Assembly: GCA_022925895.1 (NCBI GenBank)
Contig: JAKSYS010000095.1
Span: forward strand, 60,918-124,917
Reading direction: 5' to 3'
DNA from: Fragilaria crotonensis
Lineage: Eukaryota; Bacillariophyta; Fragilariophyceae; Fragilariales; Fragilariaceae
Length of the DNA: 64,000 bases
Both the position numbers and the translations under genes were made by a program. Below the pieces are notes generated by a model. That model was not told the DNA's origin. It saw nothing but the letters and a program-made list of their open reading frames with translations, and made no database searches. Shown here in pieces: positions 55,946-64,000 of the stretch (positions are counted from its first letter, which is position 1; every line of letters starts with the position of its first letter).

Positions 55946-56184
55946 ACCCAGAAAGGACCTTAATACAGTTTTGTTTTTGTTTTTTTGAGTTTGTCATTTT
56001 GTATCCCTTATCGAAGAGAAACATAACAAGACATATGTTCACCTACAATAATGATGAAATAACAATGATTCATATCTTTAACAAAAATTCTGGTCTTCCA
56101 TCTGCTGCCTCCACGACGACACATGTTTTCATAATTCTCAAATACCCTAATTACCATCACCTTGGTACGTCAAGAAAGTTCCCA

Positions 56185-57801
56185 TGAACAACAAAGAAGT
56201 AGCATTTGTCGGTGGTACCGCAGTTCACAAAGAACTGCAAGGCTTTGCAGCCTTCCTTGCCTATCAGGCATGCCATCACGAGTGGATCAATTACAAAAGC
56301 AATGATTGAGGCAAGTATTGGAGTAAAATATTTTGGTGACGCAAACGATATGGATTCCATTGGACTTGCGGAACAGCTTGTGACTGGCGTTGGGGTTTTT
56401 CTTCGCTTTATGAAAGCCGAGACACGTTTGGAATGGATCCTCGCCTTATCGCCGCACACTCATCCCTAGTAATGAAGCCAATTCTTCATTGCCTTGGCAG
56501 CCACGTTGTTATTCCAGTCGGCGGTCCTCAGGGTATTTCGTTACCCCTCCTCTTCCAAAGCAAGCTGTCTAGTGGGAAAAGGAGCAAGAAGAACGTCACC
56601 AACCGAACCGCACAAGAACTTCAACAAGACGATCGCATCAAGGCCCGAACATTGCTCACTCGGGCGCAAGAAATAACGAAGAATTGCAAGAAGGCATTGG
56701 CCTGTGTTATGTCCAAACATAGTCCCTACAGGGATTATGCGAGAACCGGAAATCTCCCTTCTGGTATGGTTCACGATGATTACCTACAATACGTGCGGGA
56801 GAAAATGCACGTCATTTTGAATCCCGATGAGACGACTGCTGCTACAGTCGACAACGGTGAGAACATGTACCCCGTTGCTGATGGCATCGGACTCGTATCG
56901 TGCAATCATACTGATACTGATGCTAGTACTCCTGGAGGAACTGGTTTGTTGACTTTGACTGCCACTGATGAAAGAACTTTCAACGGAAATAGCGCCGAGG
57001 AGCAACCTGGTGCAATGTCAGCCTCCCCTGCTGTGTCGGCACCAGCTAAACTCTTTACGTTTCCCGGCTATATTGTATTCGCACTGGTGGGACCCATCGT
57101 TGAAAATGACAGTATGCTGTGCTATCGTTCTGATCTTCTTATGAGTGCTGCTCCTGTCTATAGTACACTTGTTGAAAAGAGGACCGCAGGACGAGCTCAT
57201 CGCAGGAAACTGGATGCGGAGGCATCAAGCAAGCAAAAAACCCGTCGCTCTTCCAGCAATTCGTACGACGTTGACGACGATGAAAGCTCTCGACATACAA
57301 GAACTACCACTGGAACATTCGAGCCCGACAATTCACCACCACCAATGCCAACAGCCACTCTGAGCGAATGCATCCAGGCAGCTGGCATCGCCCAGTCGCG
57401 ACTTGCAGACAAGGGGAAAAAGAAGGCGAAAGTCAATGATCGCATTGTAGCGATGCATTTGAAAAAGGTAGCTGGGAAGCAATCCATGATCCAAGAAACA
57501 AAGTATATGATCGATGCTACTCCCCCCAGATGATCCAAACCGCCAGGTACTCCTGTTGGAACTTCGTAAGCTGAATCAAGAATTGGCGGCGGCAATTGAT
57601 GAACTAACGTTGGCGGAGGAACGTATCATTGAACATGAAGTTGCGGAGGCGTCAACAGTTGGAAACATAGACACGATGATTGATGACGCCATTGCAAGCA
57701 TACTTACAAATGTTAGCAAAAACAGCAGTGACACGGAACGTGTAGTTCTAGACACAAGAATGATGTCGCCTCCGTCGCCTCGCGAAAGCAACATCGAATG
57801 A
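56185..57801 (+). pseudogene. Harbinger accessory ORF (second protein), frameshifted
   Basis: Pieces in three frames: from an ATG at 56185 (MNNKEVAFVGGTAVHKELQG), then DANDMDSIGLAEQLVTGVGV, then 56465-57533 (KNVTNRTAQELQQDDRIKAR, NCKKALACVMSKHSPYRDYA), and after a one-base shift near 57510 a coiled-coil tail LLLELRKLNQELAAAIDELT ending at 57801. The middle is Ser/Thr rich and includes the basic stretch KGKKKAKV. Harbingers usually encode a second, Myb/SANT-like DNA-binding partner of the transposase. I see no clear Myb repeat here, so the role rests on position. Confidence 0.5.
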
Positions 57802-58131
57802 ACACGGAGTATCGTATTACAACATAACAACTAAGCGACAAGAGCCATCGTATTAGTACGAAGTGAAAAACAATTAAGTAATAAGAACATTCTTGATACT
57901 GCTGGAGTACTACTGTTTAATTTCTATTCGTGACAAAGCGTCGTGGCCATTTAACCTCATTTCGTTCAAGTGCAATGGAAAAGTGAACGACAAGTCTGTG
58001 GCGGAAATCCTGCAGACTCAATTTTCGTACCTCCACAATTCCGTCATTGCCATGATCGCCAGCAACTGTTGTATCTAATATCACTGCTGGCGTCGGAATA
58101 TCCTCTGATCGGTCAATTTGCTCATTGTCGC

Positions 58132-59812
58132 TTACTCCGTATCGTCGTTCAGTTGCCGGGTTCTGTAAGCGCAGAATAGCATCAGGAAGAACCGAAGGTA
58201 TCTCGGATTCATGAGAGCTGTCGTCCCCATGTCATCAGTGTCACCATCGTCGTTGTCGTATGCAGTTGACCAAATACTTTGCACACCTTGTTCCCATTGT
58301 TCGTCTAGGCCATCGATATCCAAAAGCTTGTTGTGCAAAGCACAGCACGTCAGAAATACTTGGTCTGGACCGTCAGTGCCATGTATTCTTATGCCAGACT
58401 TTAGAATGCGCCAACGGCCCTTGAGAATACCAAAGGTACACTCTACATCTTTCCGCAAACTTTCCAACCACGTTGAAACCTTATCTCGGCTCTACTATTT
58501 GTGGTCTTGAAGGGAGGGACAGTTGTTGAGTGAGCTAAGTAACCATTATCGACAAGCAGCCATCCTCCACGGTATCGCTGTTGGAAAACCTCGCCATTGG
58601 AATTGTAGGCATACAAGGAGAACACGACATCTTGCAGAATACTTCCTTCATGCAATCCTTGCATGAACGGGTCAAATGTTGCCAGTGTCATATCGTTCCA
58701 CCTTGCTGGTGATCCTTCAGTACTGGCAAGAATTCGGCGACGGTGATTTACCGTGATGTTGTATGCCCTTGAAGTGTGCGAGGACTTAAAGCCCAGATGG
58801 GCTTGGCGATGCTTGTTTGGCACACGCTCCAAGAGAATGTGAGTGGCATCAGTAGAGCCAACAGCCCCAGGTAAACCGGCATCTGAGTACTCAGCCATGT
58901 GATGGCGAGCTTCTTCCTCTGTTGATGGAGAAACTACGTATCGGTGGTAGAGCACAGTACTCGCATACCTCAGAAACTTGTGGAGGAAACGTCGAACGAC
59001 TTCTTCACCAATGCAAGCATTCTCCGATAAGTCGTCCAGTGTCCATGCTCGTCCGATGTAGCGAAGAGCCGTAAGGACAAGGAGAGTAATTGGCGTCGAT
59101 GGTTTGCCAAGACCATCAGTCGCACCAGTCCACCACGGTCGGAACTCTTCTCTTTCTTCAAGCTCAGCTGACAGCTCCTGAAAGTAGCCATATGGAACTC
59201 GGAATCGTAGGCGGAACTTGCAGAGGAAACGAGGGTCTTGAGAAGGTGCATGTTGGATGTAGTAGATGTACCACTGGCTCATATATGGAGAAAGGCGAGA
59301 TAAAATCCCAGTGGTTGGATTCGTCCATAGTATAGATCCGCTCTTGTACTTCCTCTTCTTCTTCGTTGGCACCGAAGAAGGGAACTCAGCAGCTCCGATG
59401 ACGGATATGGGCCTGGTGGGACATGACGGTGGTTCCACTGGTAGCTGCGTCATGACTGTGATACCAGCAACCATTACGTCAACAAAGTCAAGTTCATCAT
59501 CATGATCACTAGCGTTGTCGTCGCACATGTGCTTCTCATGCTGCAGGGCTCGCACGAAGTCAGCAAACCCTTTCACCGTACTGGAATCAGCAATGGGCAA
59601 AAGGGACATACCTTCTTGTTGTTCCCTCCTCCAGCCAGACATCAAACTGTCGTATGATGAAAATTTAGTATGATCCAAGAATTGTGGCAACGAGCGAGTG
59701 TATGAAAGATCTTCTGAAGAAGAACAAATCTATCAGCCATCTGCCATCTGTCAAACGTAGCTGACGAGAATTCTCGATTTGCCTCAAAGATATCACAGAA
59801 TCTGGAATCCAT
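58132..59812 (-). pseudogene. PIF/Harbinger DDE transposase, two frameshifts
   Basis: The likely start is the ATG at 59812 (MDSRFCDIFEANREF). A one-base shift near 59.69 kb leads into the main frame (59690-58443): a helix-rich domain (PYGYFQELSAELEEREEF, DDLSENACIGEEVVRRFL), then AVGSTDATHILLERV with the first Asp, SRAYNITVNHRRRIL, and GGWLLVDNGYLAHS with the second. A shift near 58.46 kb gives SLRKDVECTFGILKGRWRIL with the Glu and CALHNKLLDIDG, as in DDE_Tnp_4/plant transposase families. The end at 58132 follows an acidic tail. All three catalytic acids remain. The two shifts would inactivate it if real. Confidence 0.85.
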
Positions 59813-59989
59813 GAGGCTGCAGATCACTTCTGTTATTAAAAAACACCCGACAGATGTGAAAGTCACATTCGTCGGAGATAGGTTATTGTGTTGGGCTCTA
59901 CAGAACTGTCCTGCGGATTCGTTATTGATATGTCTTCGATAAGGGACGAGTTTTTTCGTGACAAAAACAAAACAAGGAGGGTTTTCGGG

Positions 59990-60028
59990 CAGTTTTGTTT
60001 TTGTTTTGTCCTTCGATAAGGATCAGCC
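59990..60028 (-). repeat. Harbinger right terminal inverted repeat (39 bp)
   Basis: Exact inverse of 55907-55945, ending GGATCAGCC, followed by TCA at 60029-60031. Confidence 0.95.
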
Positions 60029-60031
60029 TCA

Positions 60032-60240
60032 AGGTCTCGGAGAGCTGTACGTATGCGACACGTACAGTACGTGGAAACAGCGAAAAACAATCAAGAAAGA
60101 TCCTATCATACCTTGTCTTTTCTGAGAAGCTCTTGCACTCTGACCACTGACGCTCACATAGACGCTGATCGTCATTCCCACACATTCTCTATCACCTTCT
60201 TGAGCCTCTTTCGAGCTTTGGCAAGTGATTCGTCAACACA
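60032..60240 (+). promoter_or_regulatory. Short remaining upstream region of the DEG1-like gene
   Basis: Only 209 bp separate the Harbinger target-site duplication from the protease start codon, so the promoter is either contained here or extends into the transposon. CTCTATCACCTTCTTGAGCC lies near the start. No certain core element. Confidence 0.4.
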
Positions 60241-61779
60241 ATGGCGAGGATAAAACTGAGCACAATCTGCTTGCTTTTCGCAAGTGTACGAGCATTTTCG
60301 TTCTCAGGATCATGTCGACATCGAATCCAAAGCCTTCGCCCCTTGGCAGCCGTCGATGAGAACAAGAACGACCTACTGGGCCCCGATTCTTCCAGGAGAA
60401 CTATTGTTGGTGCTTCGATCGCTCTCCTTCATGCGTTCGCCGCGACGACGATCGGTGCCGCCGGCGCGTCGGATGCAGACAAGGTTGTGCTATCAACCAA
60501 CAGCTATCCGACGAAATACCCTGGCACATCCACGGTGCCAGTTCCCGAACGGCAATCGCTGCCCGACACCTTTACCGGCGAAGAAGAGCGTCGCATTCAA
60601 ATTTTTGAACGTACCGCCCCGGGTGTTGTGTTCATTGATACTTTTACAGAACAACGTGACGAATTTACCACGAATGTCATGGAAGTTCCTTTGGGAAGTG
60701 GCTCGGGGTTTGTATGGGATGACAAGGGACACATTGTTACCAACTATCATGTCGTACGGAATGCCAAATCGGCTCAAGTGGCTATCTTAACTCGTGTCTT
60801 TGAAAATCAACCAATCACCACACCAAAGGCTTCCTCGGGTATATCCAAGGCGAGGATCGCACCTCGAAATGCAGGCAACTCTATAAACATGGGTCTTTCC
60901 AACGACAGAATCTTGCCATCGTCGGTGCGACCAGGTAGGACATCGGTACTAGCAGACTACAAACGGTCGGTGTATAAGGCTCGAGTGATTGGAGTGGATC
61001 CTGGCAAGGATGTGGCAGTGCTGAAAATAGAGGCTCCGGTGTACGACCTCTATCCACTTGAATTGGGAACATCCAAAAGCATCAGAGTTGGTCAAATGGC
61101 GCTGGCAATTGGAAATCCTTTCGGACTTGATCATACACTAACTGCGGGGATCATCAGTGGGATTGGTCGCGAAGTCAGGTCGCCTACTGGCCAGCCTATC
61201 TCCAATGTTATTCAGACAGATGCTGCAATCAATCCGGGAAACTCTGGAGGCCCTCTAATAGACAGTGCAGGGCGATTGATTGGGATGAATACAGCAATAT
61301 ACTCCCCATCTGGCGGATCAGCTGGCATTGGCTTTGCGATTCCAATTGATGCTGTCAAGTATGTTGTGGAAACATTGATTCGTGATGGGAGGGTAGTCAG
61401 GCCTGCCCTTGGAATTACCTACCTTCAAACAGCACAGGCGAAGGTCCTTGGCATAAACCGTGGCGTTTTGGTACTAGACGTCCCTGTCGACAGTCCTGCG
61501 TACAAGGCTGGAATGAGGGGAACCCGACGAACGGAAACTGGACTCATTGAGATTGGTGACATCATTATAAAAGTTGCAGATGCCGATATTGAGACCGAGG
61601 CCGATCTTTTCCAAGCGCTCGAAAAGTTTAAACCGGGTGATTATGTCAAAGTGACAGTCAGCAGAATCGAACCTACAGGAACTTCTCTCAAAGCGCGAGA
61701 CGCAGTGCTGACGATTCAATTAAAAGCAGCAGCGTCGCCGCCTTCCCTATCGTCGGGATTTGGTGACATGTATAGATAA
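60241..61779 (+). CDS. Thylakoid lumen DEG1/HtrA-type serine protease
   Basis: 512 residues from the ATG at 60241. A plastid signal peptide ends VRAF before SFSG. A second, thylakoid-type signal follows with a twin arginine (SSRRTIVGASIALLHAFA, R52-R53), indicating Tat export to the lumen. The trypsin-like domain has His170 (VTNYHVV), Asp257 (GKDVAVLKI) and Ser335 (NPGNSGGPL), the complete triad, followed by one PDZ domain (about 390-495, GVLVLDVPVDSPAYKAGM). A loop of about 45 residues between His and Asp is longer than usual. Plant DEG1 degrades damaged photosystem II and other lumenal proteins. The single-exon frame is intact. A Harbinger element sits 209 bp upstream. Confidence 0.9.
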   Translation: MARIKLSTICLLFASVRAFSFSGSCRHRIQSLRPLAAVDENKNDLLGPDSSRRTIVGASIALLHAFAATTIGAAGASDADKVVLSTNSYPTKYPGTSTVPVPERQSLPDTFTGEEERRIQIFERTAPGVVFIDTFTEQRDEFTTNVMEVPLGSGSGFVWDDKGHIVTNYHVVRNAKSAQVAILTRVFENQPITTPKASSGISKARIAPRNAGNSINMGLSNDRILPSSVRPGRTSVLADYKRSVYKARVIGVDPGKDVAVLKIEAPVYDLYPLELGTSKSIRVGQMALAIGNPFGLDHTLTAGIISGIGREVRSPTGQPISNVIQTDAAINPGNSGGPLIDSAGRLIGMNTAIYSPSGGSAGIGFAIPIDAVKYVVETLIRDGRVVRPALGITYLQTAQAKVLGINRGVLVLDVPVDSPAYKAGMRGTRRTETGLIEIGDIIIKVADADIETEADLFQALEKFKPGDYVKVTVSRIEPTGTSLKARDAVLTIQLKAAASPPSLSSGFGDMYR

Positions 61780-61807
61780 TGCAAATATGGACTCGGCAGG
61801 GTTGATT

Positions 61808-63685
61808 CTATTGTTGATATTCTAATAACTCATCACTGCTGATCTTCGCCATGGGGTCACTCTTGAGTTCCTTTCGCATTCGGTAGGCTTCCATCTGTTC
61901 CTCAGTGACATCGACTTCGGCATCTACCGAGTTGTATTTACGCTTCTTTTGGCTGTCCGCACTATCTTTGTCAACCTTTTTCAATGCAGCCTCTAGTTTG
62001 TCTTTGTCAAAAGTCGCATTCTGATCAGCTTCGCCGTAGAGCTTCGACCCCTTGATACCAGTGTTTTCAGCACTTTTGCGTTCCGCAGCTGGAATTGCTT
62101 TGAGCATCTCCCTCGCTTGTGCCAGAGCAGCTGATCCAGCAACGCCTGTACCATACTTCATTTCGTTTGCTTCGTCATTCACCCTGCGACCATTCTCGCC
62201 TGTACAATAAGAGTTCCGGATTAATGAGTGATCATCAGCGTAACCCCAGCGAAATGCCCCCTTGTGAAAATAAGATCCCCATACAGTTGTGTGACCGTTG
62301 ACAAAGATGTCTTCTTGATACTTGGAGACGAGAGCCTCCCGTTTGACTGCGACTCCACCCTTAATCAGTCGCCCATCTCTTGTGTATTCTTCTTGTACGA
62401 CGGAAACACCAAAACGGGCCTTGCGTTCAGCGGCACTTACGCCTACATCCTTCGGTTTTTCAGTTGCAAGACCATCTGATCCATCCAGGTACTCTGCTCC
62501 GCCGTACTTGTCCAAGACTGTTTTCTTTTGAGTGGCCTTGAGGTCAGTCAGCTTGCTCTTCTCTCGTTTCTTCAGCAACTCTGCTTCAGATGGATTCGCT
62601 TGCGGATGGATTGACGCCTTTCCTTTATCAGCGGCATCCCAAGCAAAAAGTTGAGTCTCCGCCAATCCCACAGCGTCACCACTGATTCGGGCGAAGTTGT
62701 CACCAGCGAATTGCGAATCTTCAGGGGCAACCTCAGGGTTGGGATTGTCTCTCATCGAGCGTGACTTTGGATCGTAGTAGGCGGATCCGATATCCAGGTT
62801 TCGCAGGTATTTTGCAGTGTCTTCTCGAATTCGAAGATTTCGTGCCGTCACCTTCATTTGAGCCCCTCCAACACCTCCTTGACGAGCGAGTCGAGACGTA
62901 AACATTTTGTCATCCTCGTCGCGCTGTACGAATTCGTCATCGGAATCATCGCCCTCCACATCCGAATCGTCAAAGTCAGATTCTCCGTCTGAGAGCTTAT
63001 CTCCCTTATTCTTGTTGTCCTTGTCATCTTTGGATCGAAATTTTTGACGAAGCTCTTCGCGTTTCCGAAATTTGCTGTCCATTTGTTTCATGTGCGAATC
63101 ACCATCAAAGCCATGATATTTATCTCGTTTCGAGTCATAGGTTTCCTTTCCAAACTGCTCGACATCGATTTCATGGGCTCGATTACCAGTACGAGTCATG
63201 CGGATACGTGGTGCACCATGAGACTTGAGTTTCACCTTGCGTTCTACAGTGCCGTCTTCAAATTTGATATCAAACTCCTCTCCTTTCTTAGCAATCTTGA
63301 CAATCTGAGCAACCAAATACGGCTGTTTTCCCTTCTTTAGCGCTTCTACCCACATGCCAAGTTCGAACTTTCCCTGCTTCTGCTTCGTCTTGATTCGGTT
63401 GCGTTCGTGTAACAATATCTGATCGGCAGCACTCAAACTCAATTCTGTGCGTTCACTTTCAAGACGTTGGTCTGCTTGATGATCCAGCGAAGGCCCTGCG
63501 TCTCCGCCTCCCAAATACCAGGGTCGTTTCGTAATGAATTCAGGATTGTGCGGATTGATCATGGCGCCTGTCTTTACATCGACGGCCGGTGCCACTGACC
63601 CCGATTGTCTCGCTTCCGCCAATTCTCGCGATTTCTTGCGATCGGCAATCGACTCCGTTATATGGGATGGTTGTGCAGTTGCCAT
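61808..63685 (-). CDS. SLU7-like pre-mRNA splicing factor without the zinc knuckle
   Basis: 625 residues from the ATG at 63685, single exon. SLU7 acts in the second splicing step (3' splice-site choice). Family segments: INPHNPEFITKRPWYLGG, ETYDSKRDKYHGFDGDSH, TARNLRIREDTAKYLRNLD, GSAYYDPKSRSMRDNPN, ETQLFAWDAADKG, KYGGAEYLD, a GHTTVWGSYFHKGAFRWGY block and NSYCTGENG, ending TEEQMEAYRMRKELKSDPMA. In other SLU7 proteins a CCHC zinc knuckle lies between the PWYL and DYDGKRDR regions. Here that place holds a Tudor-like segment (FELGMWVEALKKGKQPYL, then IVKIAKKGEEFDIKFEDGTV), and the whole protein has a single Cys. Acidic and Lys-rich linkers flank it. Its stop lies 28 bp from the converging protease gene. 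Confidence 0.88.
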   Translation of the reverse strand: MATAQPSHITESIADRKKSRELAEARQSGSVAPAVDVKTGAMINPHNPEFITKRPWYLGGGDAGPSLDHQADQRLESERTELSLSAADQILLHERNRIKTKQKQGKFELGMWVEALKKGKQPYLVAQIVKIAKKGEEFDIKFEDGTVERKVKLKSHGAPRIRMTRTGNRAHEIDVEQFGKETYDSKRDKYHGFDGDSHMKQMDSKFRKREELRQKFRSKDDKDNKNKGDKLSDGESDFDDSDVEGDDSDDEFVQRDEDDKMFTSRLARQGGVGGAQMKVTARNLRIREDTAKYLRNLDIGSAYYDPKSRSMRDNPNPEVAPEDSQFAGDNFARISGDAVGLAETQLFAWDAADKGKASIHPQANPSEAELLKKREKSKLTDLKATQKKTVLDKYGGAEYLDGSDGLATEKPKDVGVSAAERKARFGVSVVQEEYTRDGRLIKGGVAVKREALVSKYQEDIFVNGHTTVWGSYFHKGAFRWGYADDHSLIRNSYCTGENGRRVNDEANEMKYGTGVAGSAALAQAREMLKAIPAAERKSAENTGIKGSKLYGEADQNATFDKDKLEAALKKVDKDSADSQKKRKYNSVDAEVDVTEEQMEAYRMRKELKSDPMAKISSDELLEYQQ

Positions 63686-64000
63686 GGTGCCTGATTATCT
63701 TGTGGACGAAAGCAGTGAAGCAGTCAATTCAATTGAGGCAGACGAGTCGCCAAGGATTAACATACCAGTGAAACAGTGAATGGAGGCTGGTGAAGGTTTT
63801 GCTGAGAATTGACAAAACCGGCCAGGTTCGAGTGGAAGCCTTTCCACAACGGTACTGTACTACCATGAGTACTGCAGTAATGTGTACAGGAGCAGTAGCA
63901 GAGTACTACTGCGGGTACTCACCTGTTTTGCAACAGTACCGGTACAGAATGCATGGACAACAAAGGTGGACTCCAAGCAACTCTCCAACCACCGTGAGGT
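63686..64000. other. Upstream region of the SLU7-like gene
   Basis: No gene seen to the window edge. GTACTAC-type words are dense from 63.85 to 63.95 kb (acggtactgtactaccatga and similar). Confidence 0.4.

Larger units (their letters stand above)
55907..60028. mobile_element. Complete PIF/Harbinger DNA transposon, 4122 bp
   Basis: Bounded by identical 39-bp inverted repeats (55907-55945 and 59990-60028) and flanked by a 3-bp direct repeat TCA (55904-55906 and 60029-60031), the target-site duplication typical of PIF/Harbinger. Inside are two genes, as usual for the group: an accessory ORF on the plus strand and a DDE transposase on the minus strand. Each end also carries a second short inverted copy of the terminal motif (TCCCTTATCGAAGA at 56004-56017 and its inverse at 59933-59946), so each terminus can fold into a hairpin. 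Confidence 0.92.

Noticed and set aside
1-64000. tRNA genes
   Set aside because: I looked for GGTTCRA-type T-arms with matching acceptor stems and found none that fold; a covariance-model search would settle it.

Overview
The window reads as nuclear DNA of a photosynthetic stramenopile, most likely a diatom. Many genes begin with a signal peptide followed by an ASAF-like cleavage site (SSAF, AASAF, ANGF, IIAF, VRAF), the mark of import into a secondary plastid. Introns are short (57-72 nt, GT-AG). A DUF6824-type domain and several proteins of diatom type are present. I cannot name the species from the sequence.

Layout. 1-8.06 kb (minus): a decayed non-LTR retrotransposon with a Gag-like ORF1 and an ORF2 carrying endonuclease, reverse transcriptase and RNase H; its 3' end lies outside the window. 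8.4-8.8 kb: a relic transposon end and a 152-bp MITE. 9.2-28.3 kb: host genes, mostly plastid or membrane proteins (YoaK-like, two plastid membrane proteins, a helical-repeat protein, a carrier, an EI24-like protein, a SET methyltransferase, a JmjC oxygenase), two broken genes (nucleoredoxin-like, SWIM-RING ligase) and a lone 5S rRNA gene. 28.43-40.92 kb: a 12.5-kb composite element with perfect 33-bp terminal inverted repeats. It holds a MULE-type transposase, three arrays of a 73-bp hairpin repeat and three cargo modules (GNAT/Ulp1-like, DUF6824/zinc-finger, 2OG-dioxygenase-like). 40.9-55.5 kb: host genes, several frameshifted (CMD-like, RluA, ankyrin/coiled-coil, MTD1, a DEK-C-like protein, a DEAD-box helicase), a second 5S rRNA gene and an RPE paralogue lacking metal ligands. 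55.90-60.03 kb: a PIF/Harbinger transposon with 39-bp identical terminal repeats and a TCA target duplication, about 200 bp upstream of a thylakoid DEG1-type protease gene. 61.8-63.7 kb: an SLU7-like splicing factor whose zinc knuckle is absent.

The strongest candidate for an undescribed system is the 12.5-kb element. Hairpin arrays sit at the boundaries of its gene modules: B between two divergent modules, A and C at module 3' ends. Its terminal repeats carry a TGACGTCA palindrome and are shared with the MITE and relic at 8.4-8.8 kb. Single-base frameshifts interrupt about half the conserved genes while sparing their motifs, so each 'pseudogene' call could instead be an assembly error.
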